64,000 bases of DNA. It comes from Xiphias gladius. Its lineage: Eukaryota > Chordata > Actinopteri > Istiophoriformes > Xiphiidae. The stretch spans positions 31,047,005 to 31,111,004 of the forward strand of contig NC_053414.1 of the NCBI RefSeq assembly GCF_016859285.1. The letters are read 5' to 3'. The first letter of the stretch is position 1. Each line of letters starts with the position of its first letter. The notes under the pieces are model-generated. The model saw only the letters and a program-made list of their open reading frames with translations. It was not told the origin of the DNA and did no database searches. A program made the translations under genes and the position numbers. This document shows positions 37,140 through 49,250 of the stretch, one piece after another.

Positions 37140-37880
37140 GAACATTTAATAAGGCACTGCACTTAAGTACAGTTTTGGGGTGCTTGTACTGTATATTGAG
37201 TATTTTCATTTTATACTACTTTCTACCTCCAGTGCACTACATTTCAGAGGGACATATTGTACTTTTTACTCCACTACATACAGTATACAGTATACAGTAT
37301 ACAGTAACTACATACAGTATATTTGACAGCTCTGTATTTCAGATTGAGATTTTAACTAAAGAAACTTACAATACACTTTTAAAATACAATGTATTGTCAT
37401 TGATTAAACCAGTGGCTCCCACCCTTTTTGGCTTGTGACACCTAGAGAAACCAGTGTCTGGTTGGAGTTCTTTTTCACATCTCAGATGTCTATGAGTTGT
37501 TAACTACTACCAAAGAGACATTTCCCCTCTAAACGTCGCAAACAGTTTCATTGAAATATCTTAGCCGCCAAAAGAGATTCAGTCCAAAGTCCAAATAATT
37601 ATTATAAATATGTAACAAAACTTATTTTTTTCCTCTTTCCTCTCACATCACTCATCTCATATCCCCTCAAATTTATCTGGTGACTCTTTAGAAGGGGCCT
37701 GACACCTAGATGGGGACTAAACTAACAACCTCTACCTTGAGCAGCTACAGAGTAAAAGAGTCAATTGATGCTTTCACATTGATGCATCAGTATTAAAAAT
37801 CTAATAATTACATATATATTAATATATCAGTACTGGTACTTTTACTTAAGTAAAGGATCTGTGTTTTGCACTTCTGTATT
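37140..37880 (+). repeat. Teleost dispersed repeat split by a hAT-like insertion
   Basis: The left half carries 'tgagtattttcattttatac' and 'actttttactccactacata'. The right half carries 'gatgcatcagta' and 'tacttttacttaagtaaagg'. Both halves belong to one common acanthomorph repeat. A related copy is at 63100-63290. A short (tatacag)n expansion lies at about 37281-37304. The halves are separated by the element at 37410. Confidence 0.55.
37410..37714 (+). mobile_element. hAT-like MITE nested in a dispersed repeat
   Basis: It begins cagtggctcccacc, a hAT-type terminus, then ttttggcttgtgac as at 2130. Flanking octamers gattaaac (37402-37409) and gactaaac (37715-37722) differ at one base and could be the 8-bp target duplication typical of hAT. 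The right terminus is badly eroded, so the boundary is approximate. Confidence 0.5.
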
Positions 37881-39525
37881 ATTAAATGCAATCTCGAATA
37901 CCCATTTGGATTTTGAAATGACGCAGTGCTGAATGTTAATCATGCATACTAATGTATATGCAGTTAAGACAATCTATATTAACACTGATCAGAAGTACAG
38001 ATTTGGTCAGTTGGAATTGAGGCAATTTGTTTCTCTGGTATCCTGTCATGATGTTTTCGCGGGCCCAGTGGCATCGCACAGAGCACAGTCAAGTGCGCCC
38101 TGTGCCAATTGTACTTTGGTATTTTTGTAAAAAGGGTTGTATAATTTTTAGTGAAGTTTATATGGGTGCGATTTCACCGAATAAAGTGGACAGATACTAC
38201 GGAATACAATGCAGTGAGCAGTTGACCTGCTCTGACCTGCTATTAGATTAGGATTCTCCCATGAAATGTTGGGAGTTTATCATGAACTTGTTGGGCCTGA
38301 TATGATGGACTAAGAGAGATATTGCTGTTGCCATGCCTTGGACCACAGGAGAACTCCTCTGTAACTCCAGGTCAAGGCTGGTCACTTACTGGTTTGGGAA
38401 AGGGCCAACATGTTCAACACAGTGAACTAACTGAACAAGCAGCTACAAGGAATTTCTAAACTGAATGAAGGACGATGACTGACACTGTGTCACAGCTCAC
38501 AGTTAAGTAGTGTTTGTGTAAAGAAACATTAAATTAAAACATTAAATCATAAATTTGACATTGGGCTGTACAAAAAAACTAGATTTGATCGACGGCCTTT
38601 TTTTGACTGTAAAGTCAGCGTGAGGAAAACAGAGGTGATAATGTAATTTATTTATATCATAATTACTATCATTAAGACTACATGTTCACCAGCAGTCACT
38701 TGAAAGCCATTTACAAGCTGCTGCTCTGCACTGCTAAAATCCTGATTTTTATAACTGAGATGTCGTCTGATAAAATCACCACACACATAAATTAAAGCCA
38801 AGGCTGTGCTGTGATTTTGGCTTTATTGACTTGTAAAATGATCACTCAGAGAGAAAGTTATAAACTCATTCACATCTGTGTCAGCTGCGATAAAGTCAGT
38901 TGAATGAGATGCATAGTGAGGTGTGCCTGCGGAGGGAAAGCCCTACCTCTCGCTCGTGGGGCAATTATAGATATAGCCTCTGTTCTATGAAAAGTTGTCC
39001 AAAAAGTCTCTAGATTTGTCACTAGATGCTTTTGTGAAGGAAAGTCGCTAAAGGGGTGTGAAAAGTCGGTAAATCTAGGTACAAAGGCGCTAAATTGGTA
39101 AATGCTCCCCTGATAATGTATAGAAACTGTTTGCACCAACTCATTTTGAAAGAGCAACGGCCAAAGGGGAAACTCCAACACGCAGCCGACTGACCAATGG
39201 TGTAACTTCAGGACTCATTCACTTACTGACGCACTCACTGACATTCACGTTTATAGGGCTGGCCCTGGTGTTGGGGTCCAGCCAAAAAAATATATGAATA
39301 AAATCACACCCTGTCTGAATTATATAGATTACCAACCCCCTTCTGATTTCCCTGAAAATCCTTTCCTGTGCTCAGTAGGGATTTTAAACTGTGTGTTCTA
39401 CATCTTACAGAGTGTTACACCACTAACAAAGATTTGTTTGACTTTTCCCCATTAAGTATAGCGTGGATTTAAAACTTGCATGCCCAAACCTTAATCATGT
39501 TAAGATTAACTCCTCTCTGCCACTT
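37881..39525. other. Intergenic DNA, no gene recognised
   Basis: Short frames only. A block at about 38990-39110 (aagtctctagatttgtcac, ggtaaatct, gcgctaaattgg) looks like a dispersed fish repeat. A small CpG-containing block at 38057-38110 is unexplained. Confidence 0.35.
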
Positions 39526-39529
39526 ACCA

Positions 39530-39600
39530 CTTACTGCCCCCATGATCCATGCTCAACACCCACTGCTTCAATTGTTATTATTATTATTATTATTATATTT

Positions 39601-39634
<34 letters not shown>

Positions 39635-39680
39635 GTCTTAGTATTAGCCCCATTGTTATTATCACAGTCCTTTTCAGAAA
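39530..39680 (+). repeat. L2-like LINE 3' UTR fragment with (ATT)n
   Basis: The run 'cccccatgatccatgctcaa', 'cacccactgcttcaatt', then ATT triplets and 'atatttagt' parallels 59268-59340, which lies in a longer LINE 3' end. The triplet tract is expanded here at about 39574-39633. Confidence 0.6.
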
Positions 39681-39799
39681 CTCAAAAGTTATTAGACAGT
39701 TGACTGACAATCAGTTTCATTTCAGTTTTCAGCCTAGTGTGGCCTGTTCCCCAGTTATTCAATGACAAATTAAGCAGATAAAAGGTCTGGAGTTGATTC

Positions 39800-40165
39800 C
39801 AAGTGCTGAATTTATATTTAGTAGATATTCATGGAGCTCTCAATGTGCAGTCCAAAGAGGTGTTGATGCAAATGAAGGAGACCATCAAGAGGCTTACAAA
39901 AATAGAAAATAACGAAAATAAATCTGTCAGACAGATAAAAGAAACTTTAGGGGTTGCCAAATCCACACTGTGGTACATTCTTAAAAAGAAGGAATGCACT
40001 GGCGAGCGTAGCAACACATCACCAGTGCAAAAGGCCTGGAAGACCATAGAGGACAACTAAAGTGGCCTGGAAGACCACAGAGGAAAACTAAAGTGGATGA
40101 TTCTGTCCTTGAATTCTTTTCCATGAATTCTTTCCTTGGTGAAGAAAATTGTGATATATAATATT
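39800..40165 (+). pseudogene. 5' fragment of a Tc1-like transposase
   Basis: The frame at 39803-40060 encodes a helix-turn-helix region, with KETLGVAKSTLWYILKKKE matching the N-terminal DNA-binding domain of fish Tc1 transposases. Only about the first 80 residues remain; the catalytic domain is missing. A 31-bp tandem duplication at about 40033-40094 interrupts the downstream linker. Confidence 0.72.
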
Positions 40166-40315
40166 ATAGTGTTTGTGGAGATTCTCAGTCATCGAGGTAA
40201 TGGTATTTCTAAGTGCTATATCAAGACGTTTCACCTCTCATGCGAAAGGCTTCTTCATTTCTGAACTGAAGAACCTCAAGCAAGTCGAGTTGTCTTCATA
40301 TAGCACCTCAACCCC
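40166..40315 (+). repeat. Dispersed fish repeat with a C-tract end
   Basis: It contains 'gagattctcagtcatcgagg' and 'aagacgtttcacctctcatg', a block widespread in teleost genomes, and ends in a run of about 12 C followed by about 12 A. The class is uncertain. Confidence 0.4.
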
Positions 40316-40329
40316 CCCCCCCCCAAAAA

Positions 40330-42850
40330 AAAAACCATTTATATATATATCATAATTCTGTTACTGTGAATAGTTAAGTGAGTAGAAGATTAACTGATCT
40401 CCAAAAGGCAAGCTGTTAACAGTGTATTTAACAGTGATAGTTGATCAGCTCCCCAGTCATAACCACATACACTAAAAAAAACAAAAAAAAGTTCAAACAA
40501 GAATCATAAAATTAAACATCCTAATTCAAATAGAGAGCAAAACAAAACATTTACAGAAATTTTCATTAAAGTTTAAATTTTTCCTGAGTTATTATGATCA
40601 GACACTTTAAATAAGTGTTAACTCCTGATCAACATTGTAAAATGACGGTTTTATTTTGGAAGAAAAAAATGTAAAAAAAAATAAAATAAAACACTGTATA
40701 AAACAGATTAAAATCATTTCAAACTTTGAGTTTTTGTGTTTAGATTTAATGTTTAAATATGTAAAGTAGTGTTAAACCCATACATCTTTCAGTTGTTCCA
40801 ATTCTGATAAATATAAACTTTAAGATTACTATGAAATATCCTCAACCGAAAACATACTGAAGAAATACAAAATAAATTGATACATCTACAACATTTTCAC
40901 TGTTTCAATTTAGTGGGGTTGGGAACTTAATTACAAATAAAGTACAAGTATTGATTCTAAAACACTTTTATTTAATGTATTCAGATGTTAATTTACAATA
41001 TCAACCAATTATTCACAAACAGTTCTTGACAGTCCCCCAGGAGGAATTCAAAAACCAAAAATGGCATTTGTCCATGTGTCTGGCATGATGAGGTCATCAT
41101 TCACCTTTGAAACAGGTGGAGAAAGCGACAAATTGTGCTGTTGGGCTGAGGGGGTTGTGGTCTATTATTTTTAACTTGTGTTTCCCAATTCAGTTTTAAT
41201 TGTTTTCCACAATATTCTCCTGACCTCTGGGGTGTCTGTATAGTTCTGATAATGTACAGTTGACAGACACTGTCTTTTAATTTCACGCAGAATGATGAAG
41301 ACAATAGTAGTTGTATTGTCCGTGTTCAGAATCAGAGACAATACATGTAAAACATTTGCCTTGAAACTGGAAACCTGTCTAGTGTGTGTTTTCCAGGCAC
41401 AAAATTGATAGGGAATCATTAAGGAAATCTATAAAGAATCAAACCGATAAGGAGAATCGATAATGGCATTGGTATCAATGAAATCTTATCAATTCCCATT
41501 CCTACTGGCAATGTGAATACAGACTACTGTCTGATGTGAGGGTGGTAGTTATTAAATGTTTACCAATTTAAACATTCATGCATGTCTTAGCTATCCTTTC
41601 AGAAAAATGTGAATCACCAAAAGAAGGAAGATGTGGATTCACAAGAATGGACACTTACGAAAGATGTATCATAGTAAGGTAAAGATAGTTATAGCTAAAA
41701 AAAAAAAGGAAAGCCAATTGGTACACAGAAATCAAAATCAAACCAACCATCTAACCATTTTATTAACTGCAGCCGCATTTAACCTGTTCTTTCCCTCAAT
41801 TGTTCCCTATGAATTAAATAAAGGATTGATGATGATGACATGTCTTTGAAAAGGGTCTATTCCCCCTGCAGCGTGCCAACTCATAGGAAGGAAGAGTAGT
41901 TTGATGGGATAATCAAAGTACTTAAGAAGTCATACTTAATACTATATACATTAATCACAATGTAAGGTTCCTCACCTGTAAATCTTGTTCCAATGCTTGA
42001 TCTAAAAGATGTGAGCAAGTTTCTTATAAACAGAAATGTCTCAGAAAGAAACAGGCAGCCACACATTCATAACAGGTTTGGGCCAAATATAACATCTCTA
42101 ACACCTTTCCAAGACAAGTACAAGCCATAAGCATGACATAAGCTGCCTTTTGACCAAAAATTACTTAAAACTTTTAGTCCCAGGAACTTTTTTCAAGGAA
42201 CTAAAAGGTTACTTCAGACCGTTGGTTGCCTGTGTTTCCACTGTGGTCTAACAACCTTGGAAAATTAGGCAAATTAGTCTGCTGACGTATGAAAAACTGA
42301 TGGCTACTACAAGATGTTCCACTCCAGTCCAGCAGGTGGTGTTAATGCTTAAGAATACACAACAACAATGACGGCATATAAAGCGATGGACAGGCAGCAA
42401 TTGTGTGATACTGCTAGAGTACAGATGGAGGAGATTCAAATTGTGCTGCTGTTGATCGTGATTTACTGCTTTGCAAATGAGGTTACTGAATCAACACTTG
42501 AAAAGACGAGCGCTAGTAGCAAAGTGTATTCAAAACACCCAAATCTGTTTCCTTACTTAAAATAAGGAAACAGATTTTACAAGCTATTGTGGAGATTGAC
42601 TGTGAGTTGGCTGAGACGTACTCCTGCCATCGGGCACAAAGAACAAGGATGGTAAGACGCCAAAATATCAAGCAAATCAAAATTGTGAATACGTAACGTT
42701 CAGTGATATATGGACCAAAATGTAAATACATACGGAGGCAGGCTGGATGAGTAAGGTGACAAATGAGAGAAATTAATTTATAGTTATAACGCTGAACAAA
42801 ATGGCAGACGGGAGTCCGGGAGTATGGTTGGTAGGAATATAAACATGAAG
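40330..42850. other. Intergenic DNA, no gene recognised
   Basis: Very AT-rich to about 41000 with several poly(A) runs. No protein family was recognised in any frame. A perfect 15-bp inverted repeat at 42541 is listed separately. Confidence 0.35.
42541..42577. repeat. Perfect 15-bp inverted repeat (hairpin)
   Basis: The arms aaatctgtttcctta and taaggaaacagattt are exact reverse complements around a 7-nt loop (cttaaaa). They could form a stable hairpin or be a remnant of palindromic transposon ends. Confidence 0.9.
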
Positions 42851-43039
42851 AAAACTTAGGAACACAACCAGGAACAAAACTGACAATCCAATGAATAAGA
42901 AACACGAGAGAGCGAACACCAGGGGCAAGTGGACAAGAAGTGTAAGGATAAAGCTTGAACCTCAGGGGAAGAGCAGATGAGCCGAACAGGAACGGAGCAG
43001 GGAACCTCAGCTGGAAGGCCTGCAGGCCATGCAGAAAGG

Positions 43040-44420
43040 CTAAAACTGTCCAAGTATATATCAGGTTCCACAGCTGTTTCTATGGTTCCTGTGTCTGAAG
43101 ATAAATTGGTGCCGGTCGAGGGCAGGAAGTGGTGACTTTTGTCTCTAATAGTTAGAATTTTATCATTCAAGAAGCTCATGAAGTTGCCATTACTGAGTGC
43201 TATAGGAATACATGGATCCATAGAGCTGTGACACTCTGTAAGCCTGGCTACAGTGCTGCAATGAACCTAGGGTTGTTTTTATTTTCCTCTATTAAAGATA
43301 AGTAATAGGCTGCTCTAGCATTACAGAGGGCCTTCCTATAAGTTATAAGACTATTATGCCAGGCTAAGCAGGAATCTTCCAGTGTAGTAGAACGCCATAT
43401 CCATTCAAGTTTTCGTATTTTTTGCTTTATGTGGTTGTGGGAGTTAAACCATGGAGCTAACCTCCTTTGTTTTATTATCTTCTTTTCAGAGGGGCTATAG
43501 AGTTGAGCGTTATTCTCATTGAGCCTGCAACACTATCAACAAGATGATCAGTTCGGGAGGGACTAAAGTTAGCATAGGAGTCCTCTGTTATATTGTAACA
43601 TGGTAGTGAATTAAGTGCTGATGGAATCACTTCCTTAAATTTAACTACAGCACTATCAGATAGAAATCTAGGAAGGACATTTTTGCCTAATTTTGTGTAG
43701 TCCAGGAATAGGAATTCAGGGTAGTAAATAATCGCCCGATACAAGTGGATTCTGTGGAAAGACTATTAAATGTTCAATTTCAATGCCACAAGTCAGAACA
43801 AGGTCGAGGGTGTGGTTAAAACAGTGAGTGGGTTTATTTACACCCTGAGCGAAGCCAATTGAGTCTAATAATTAGATCAATGCAGTACTGAGGCTATCAT
43901 TATCAACGTCCACATGAATATTGAAATCATCTACTATAATTACTTTATCTGTACTAAGGACTAAACTTGATAAAAACTCAGATATTTTCAAATTCAGATA
44001 GAAATTCAGAGTACGGCCCAGGAGCGCGGTACACAAATACAATAGAATAGGCTTTAATGTTTTCCATGTTGGATGTGAGAGGCTAGGACCAGGCTTTCGA
44101 ATGAGTTATGATTGAGTTTAGGCTTAGGGTTGATTAATAGGCTTGAATTGAAAATGGCTGAAACTCCAACTCCTTGGCTGATGCCTCGAGGAATGTGAGT
44201 ATTAATGTGACTGGAGGGAGTGGATTCATTTATATGTACCTAAAAGGAGAACAGGAAATCCTCCGACAAGTACAGATGGACAGCTTTTTGTAGAGGAGCT
44301 CACTTGTCTCCAATCACATAAACCAATTCCACCACATAGTGGCTTACTCTGTTTATCCTCAGAGAGTGGAGTACCTCTGGACTCATTAATGTTGGAGGTT
44401 GATTGCTGCAAAGCCATCAG
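43040..44420 (-). pseudogene. L2/Rex-like LINE fragment: endonuclease domain and linker
   Basis: On the minus strand the C-terminal part of an apurinic-type endonuclease is seen, with STDKVIIVDDFNIHVD at about 43905-43955. The family normally reads GDFN, so the glycine before DFN is changed. It is followed by THCFNHTLDLVLTCG (near 43800) and the linker before the reverse transcriptase (HLVDSVAGSMRITLNSIAP near 43490-43550, DPCIPIALSNGNFMSF near 43170-43220). The homology ends near 43040, before any RT motif. Stops and frameshifts are present. The clade (L2 or Rex1) is not certain. Confidence 0.72.
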
Positions 44421-45600
44421 GTGGAATCTGAGTCAATCCATCTAATTGTATTTGATCTTGCTCACAATGTAACAAAATTGATCATCCAGGATTATGATGG
44501 AAAATTGTGCCACCCTGGATCAGGAAAACTCCTTGCTGAAATGCATTGGAAATTTGGGATCTTGAGAGGACGTGAGTCGGTATGGCAACATCAGCGTAAC
44601 TGGGTTTCATGTCAAATGTGGAGAGCAAAACCTATGATCCTAAAGATGGCTCATTTGCCTGCTGCTTGTCTCAGAATACTTAAACCTCCCTTCTACTCCA
44701 TAATTTGGACTGTTTTGGACCATACTAGGTCAAAATTAGCCGCAGATCTGAGAAGATTTGGGATACAGTATTCAAATGCCTCATAACACAATGTTTACAT
44801 CATGACCTCCTCAGTAACATGGATACTGACTCTTTCTTCATGGCCCTTTAACGATTCAACTCTTGGAGAAGAAAACCAATTGAGATCTTTTGTGATCAAG
44901 GAAAAAACTACAAAGGAGGGAACAGAGAATTACAGAAAGCCTACACCACCCTTCTCCCACACTCAAGTAAATACAGGCAACAGGGAAAAGGCATTTTTGT
45001 TTCAATCCTCCACACACACCCCACTTCAGTGGTGTCTGGGAGTGGGAAATTCGCTCAGTAAAGAATTCATTGAGGACAATCATTGGTGCACAAATGGTCA
45101 CTAAAGAGGCTCCGAAAACAATATTGATTGAAATTTAAGGCATTTGTAATTCAAAACCACTTGGCTATGTATGTTTGGATATTGCAGATGCTGATCCAGT
45201 CACCCCTAACCTACTCATCCTGGAACGAAATGATGCATTGCTCCCTCTAGTGTCTTACCCTGACTCCGATCTCCTCAGTCGACAATGTTGCCGCCATGCA
45301 CAAATATTGTCTGATAATTTCTGGGAAGATTTCACCAAATCCTACCTACAATTGCCTCGACACAGCACAAATGGCAAACTGACAAACCGGATCTGCAGTT
45401 GAACTCCATTGTGATGATTGTTAAACTTCCAGCTACCAAGAGCCCTTTGGCTTGTAGGAACAGTGACCCGCTTCCTACAAAGTAATGGTGGCGACATCAG
45501 AACAGCTGAAGCTGTAGTCAAAGACAAGTCATATGTCAGGCCTGTAGTTCATACGATACCACTTCCAGCCTTACCTAAACCCACCCTTTAATTATGGGTT
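44403..45600 (+). pseudogene. BEL/Pao LTR retrotransposon integrase fragment
   Basis: Three frames in register order match the BEL/Pao integrase. They are the zinc-binding N-terminal part with KFGILRGRESVWQHQRNWVS and CQMWRAKP (44403-44786), a decayed catalytic core (44802-45104), and the C-terminal part with ADADPVTPNLLILERNDALL (45175-45402) then 'QLPRALWLVG' near 45430. Stop codons and frameshifts make it inactive. It begins almost exactly where the oppositely oriented LINE fragment ends. Confidence 0.8.
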
Positions 45601-46690
45601 GGTCTTTGATTGTATTTCTCACAGGAAATTCGGGGGCAGCTGTAGTAAATTTCCTTATTTTCTTTTATTTCTCCACTTCCTTTCCTCACCTACCTCACTT
45701 CCTTTACCTCACCTTCTTTCATCGCCTTCTCTTATCACTAGTTGTTTCTTTTCTTAACCCCTTGTCACCTCTCATTTACCTGATTTAAGTTAGTTTATCT
45801 TACTCTTCAGTTCGTATCCTATGTCCTTGTTAGTTTAACTGGGAATTTTATTTATCCTTATTTCTTTAAGATGGACATGTGAGACTAATGTGACTTATTG
45901 TGTTAAGTTCTAATCTTGTATTTGTTTTCTTTCAGAAAACAACAGGCCATGTGTGTTTTATTCGCCCTTTATGTTCGTAAATGCAATTCCTTTGAGTTTT
46001 AAACGATTGTGCAGAGGATTTCATGGGTTTATTTCCATGCATTCTGATCTGATGCCCATGTCAAATTTTTATTCTGAACCTCCTAATTCACAAGTACAGT
46101 ACATGAGTAAATGTATGTAACTACATTTCACCATTATAACTGACAGAAATTTTCACAGGTCAGATACACACAAGCAAACTTGGAAAACCATGGAGTAATT
46201 CAGATTTAAAAAAACAAATAAAAAAAATTGAGTATGAAAATAAGAAAGCAGAGGATACTCCCCCTTCATGGTTGAGTTTACAGGAGAAGGAGGGGCATGA
46301 CAGAAGCAGTCTGTCATGCAGCACACATGAGCCTTGTCCAATCAGGCCACCAATCGAACACATACGCAGAAGAGAGAGGGATAAATGTAGTAAATGCAGT
46401 AGAATGATGCACTGAGCTAGAGACCGTCCAAAGTGAAGCGATTATTAGACACAACATCAGATAACTAAATAATAAATTTAAGTTTATTTTGATAAATAAA
46501 TCAGATAACCCATTCTTAAATCAGAGATGCAAACAGGAAAACCATGCCAACTCTGTGATATATGCCCACTAAAAATTGTCTTACTCACCTAAACAGGATC
46601 CAGTGACAGATGTTGTTCTTAATGGGCGGAGAATATAGTTTATCAACAGTCTCATTCAATAGAATACATTTTTAAATGTCCAACTCTCCA
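45601..46690. other. Unassigned DNA between BEL/Pao and retroviral relics
   Basis: A T/C-rich tract at about 45650-45780 and AT-rich sequence follow the BEL/Pao integrase. This could include its long terminal repeat, but no LTR boundary pair was identified. Confidence 0.3.
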
Positions 46691-48080
46691 GTGTGCCTGT
46701 TATTGCAGGTTATGCCATTACCACTGAAAGAGGTGTTATGGAAGTGTTTGTCCTGCCCCCTGCAACATCTACATAACTAGCTGAGTTGTATGCCCTTACA
46801 TGTGCCTGTAATTTGGCTGAGTTCCAGTCTGCCAACATTCATTAATATATGCATTTGGTGTAGCCCACAATTTTGGTGTACTGTGGAAACTCTGCAGGGT
46901 TCATGACATCATCTGGTATAGAAATCCAAAATTCAGCTCTTAATTCCAACCTTTTTCAAAGCCATTCTCTTGCTTTCAGAAATGGCTATTGCAGAATGTG
47001 CTGCTCAGACAGCTTCTACTGATTCTATTTCCAAAGGTAATGCGTTAGTGGATTGCTGCTAGAAGAACCACACCCACCCCTTCTCCTATTGTACTACAGT
47101 GTTCATCTTTGCAACCTTGTAGGTGGAGGTGCAGGTGCACGTGCAGGTGTCCAATCCTGCGCTGATAGTTGTGACAGAACAATGTTGAAAATACTCAACT
47201 GGAGTCTGGCTTGTGGCTTCACCCTGATGGTACGCTAGTTTGCCCTAAGTCCCTCCTCTATGTGTTGACTCAAGTTGCACAGGGACCCAAATACAGGAAA
47301 AGGGTGTATGAATCAAGTGATCCAAGCCCAATGGTTACCAACAATTGGGTCACAGTAGTAATACTGCAATTCAGTAACAGCAGTTATACAGCAGTTATAC
47401 TGCTGCGACTCAGTTTTTGGTAAGTAGATGTACTGTGCGCTTACAGAACAACAGGGCAGGGAGCAGTAAAACATGATAACTGCTACCATCAGAAAAGTTC
47501 TTAATTATGCAAATAGACTTTGAACATATCACCCCAAATCAGGGATATAAATATGTCCCGGTTATTGTAGACATAATCTCAAAGTGGGATCAAGCATTCC
47601 CTACAAGAAAAGGAGATGTGATTGTTAAAATGTCTGATGAAAAAGATTATTCCTAAATTTGGCCTTCCACGGGGAAGAGTGATAAAGGGACACTTTTCAC
47701 TTCTAAAGCCACCCACCAGCTGAGCAGAGTGTTAGGCATAGACTGGAAGTTGTATGTTCCTTCTCACCCTCAGAGCTCAGGACCGGTAGAGAGAAGGAAT
47801 GGCATAATTATAGAGGAACTAACAAAAACCATGAAAAAACAGCTTTGAAATGGCCAGATGCTTTGATTTAGTACTATATTACATCAGAAATGCAGCTAAC
47901 AGAAACACAGGGCCAAGTCCACATGAAATGTTAATGGGAAGACCAATGTCCACAGGTGCAAGCATGACAATGACACTTCACAGAGCTACCCTGTTATGGC
48001 CAGAGGAATCCATGATTGACTATGTGTTAGCTCTAACTAACATTCCGAGAAGGTTTGATTTTCAGTGTTTGGTTTAAGAT
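46690..48080 (+). pseudogene. Endogenous retrovirus pol relic (RNase H and integrase)
   Basis: An RNase H-like segment lies at about 46700-47030 (pieces such as LAELYALTCACNLAEFQS and GFMTSSG). A linker and a decayed integrase follow at about 47210-48080, with HPQSSGPVERRNG at 47765-47803 and GPSPHEMLMGRPM near 47910-47950. The block order is that of gamma/epsilon-type retroviruses. It is broken by many stops and frameshifts. No gag, protease or RT was seen upstream in this window and no env-like frame downstream. It is a non-functional fossil. Confidence 0.75.
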
Positions 48081-48804
48081 CTTCAGTCCACATTGATTTG
48101 TTAACTTTAGATTCCTTTTAATTACTTTCTTCTTTATGACAGAAGCTGTTTGAATTGTGACTCTTTGATTCTCTGACTAGTAGATAACAATTAAAAATAT
48201 TGGTAGTATGTTTTATGTTAGTTGTAAATGTTGTGAACAACAATGCTCAGGTATAAGAACAAAAAGAGAGTATTCAATGAAACCAGAATGATGTCTTATG
48301 GTTCTTAAAGGGGTTATGGATTATTGCATTTAGGTTCTGTAATCACTGTACCTAAATCATTTTTACTTCGAATTCAGATAATTGGTTATTAATGGAATGT
48401 TTTCTAAATGAAAATATCTTTTTGGAATCATGCTTTATCATCATATTTACCCATTTGAGTGAACTGATTTCTGTTTATGTAACTTAGTTAGACATTGAGT
48501 GCATTTTAGGTTTTCTGCATTCTACCATCCTGAAGTTTTTACCTATTTGCACTAATGCTAGAGTTTGATTTGATTTGGTCTTTTACCTATTCCTCATCTC
48601 TACTAGAGTGGGATGTTTGGCCTGATGTGTGCCTACTGTATCTTTACTAAGCAGTAAAGATCCTATCAGAGATTTTTACTGTTTGGTAATACTCCTCTGA
48701 ATATCGACACTGCTATGGCTTGCTATGCCAGATGGAACTCATAGGCCATCTGTGGGATAGATAGTTTTGTTTGATGTTGATCTCATGATCAAAAAAGGGG
48801 GAAC

Positions 48805-49250
48805 TGTGGTTAAATTTACTGAAATGTATTTGAATAATTCCTGAATCACTGTTAGACTGGCTTTTGTTATCATTCACAAGGGTCATTGCAGCCTTTGATG
48901 TCATACTGTCCAGTCATGAAGATTGTAGTGTCTCAGTGTCTGAGATATGCTTACTGTTCCTGTTCTCACTGGAATTTGTTATTCAGAGAAGAGACTAATT
49001 ATGACCTTGTCCTCATTGCAGTTTGGTATAAGCGGCTGGTGGGGCAAGGAATATATAAGCAGATTCTATGTTTCTCATGTGCAGACTGTTTCCTGCATTC
49101 AGAATAAACTCATTCATTTAAGTCAACTGAGACTGACCAGAGAATGTGTTTTCTTTATTAATCAGGCTTCAACTAAGATGTCTAAGACACTTTCAGAACA
49201 ATACGTGGTGCAAAAAACTAAGCACTGGTTGCTCAATATTGTAACTTAAG
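48805..49250 (+). mobile_element. Downstream LTR of the retroviral relic
   Basis: A polypurine tract (aaaaaagggggaa, 48791-48803) directly precedes a TG start at 48805. Inside are a TATA-like atatataagc at 49051-49060 and AATAAA at 49103-49108, in the order expected for U3-R-U5. The 3' boundary near 49250 is approximate. No matching upstream LTR was found. Confidence 0.6.

Noticed and set aside
39463..39765. 100-codon frame with poly-Ile
   Set aside because: Arises from the ATT triplet tract inside a LINE 3' UTR.
45594..45788. Hydrophobic frame resembling a membrane protein
   Set aside because: A T/C-rich tract gives Phe/Leu/Ser by composition; no start context or neighbours support a gene.
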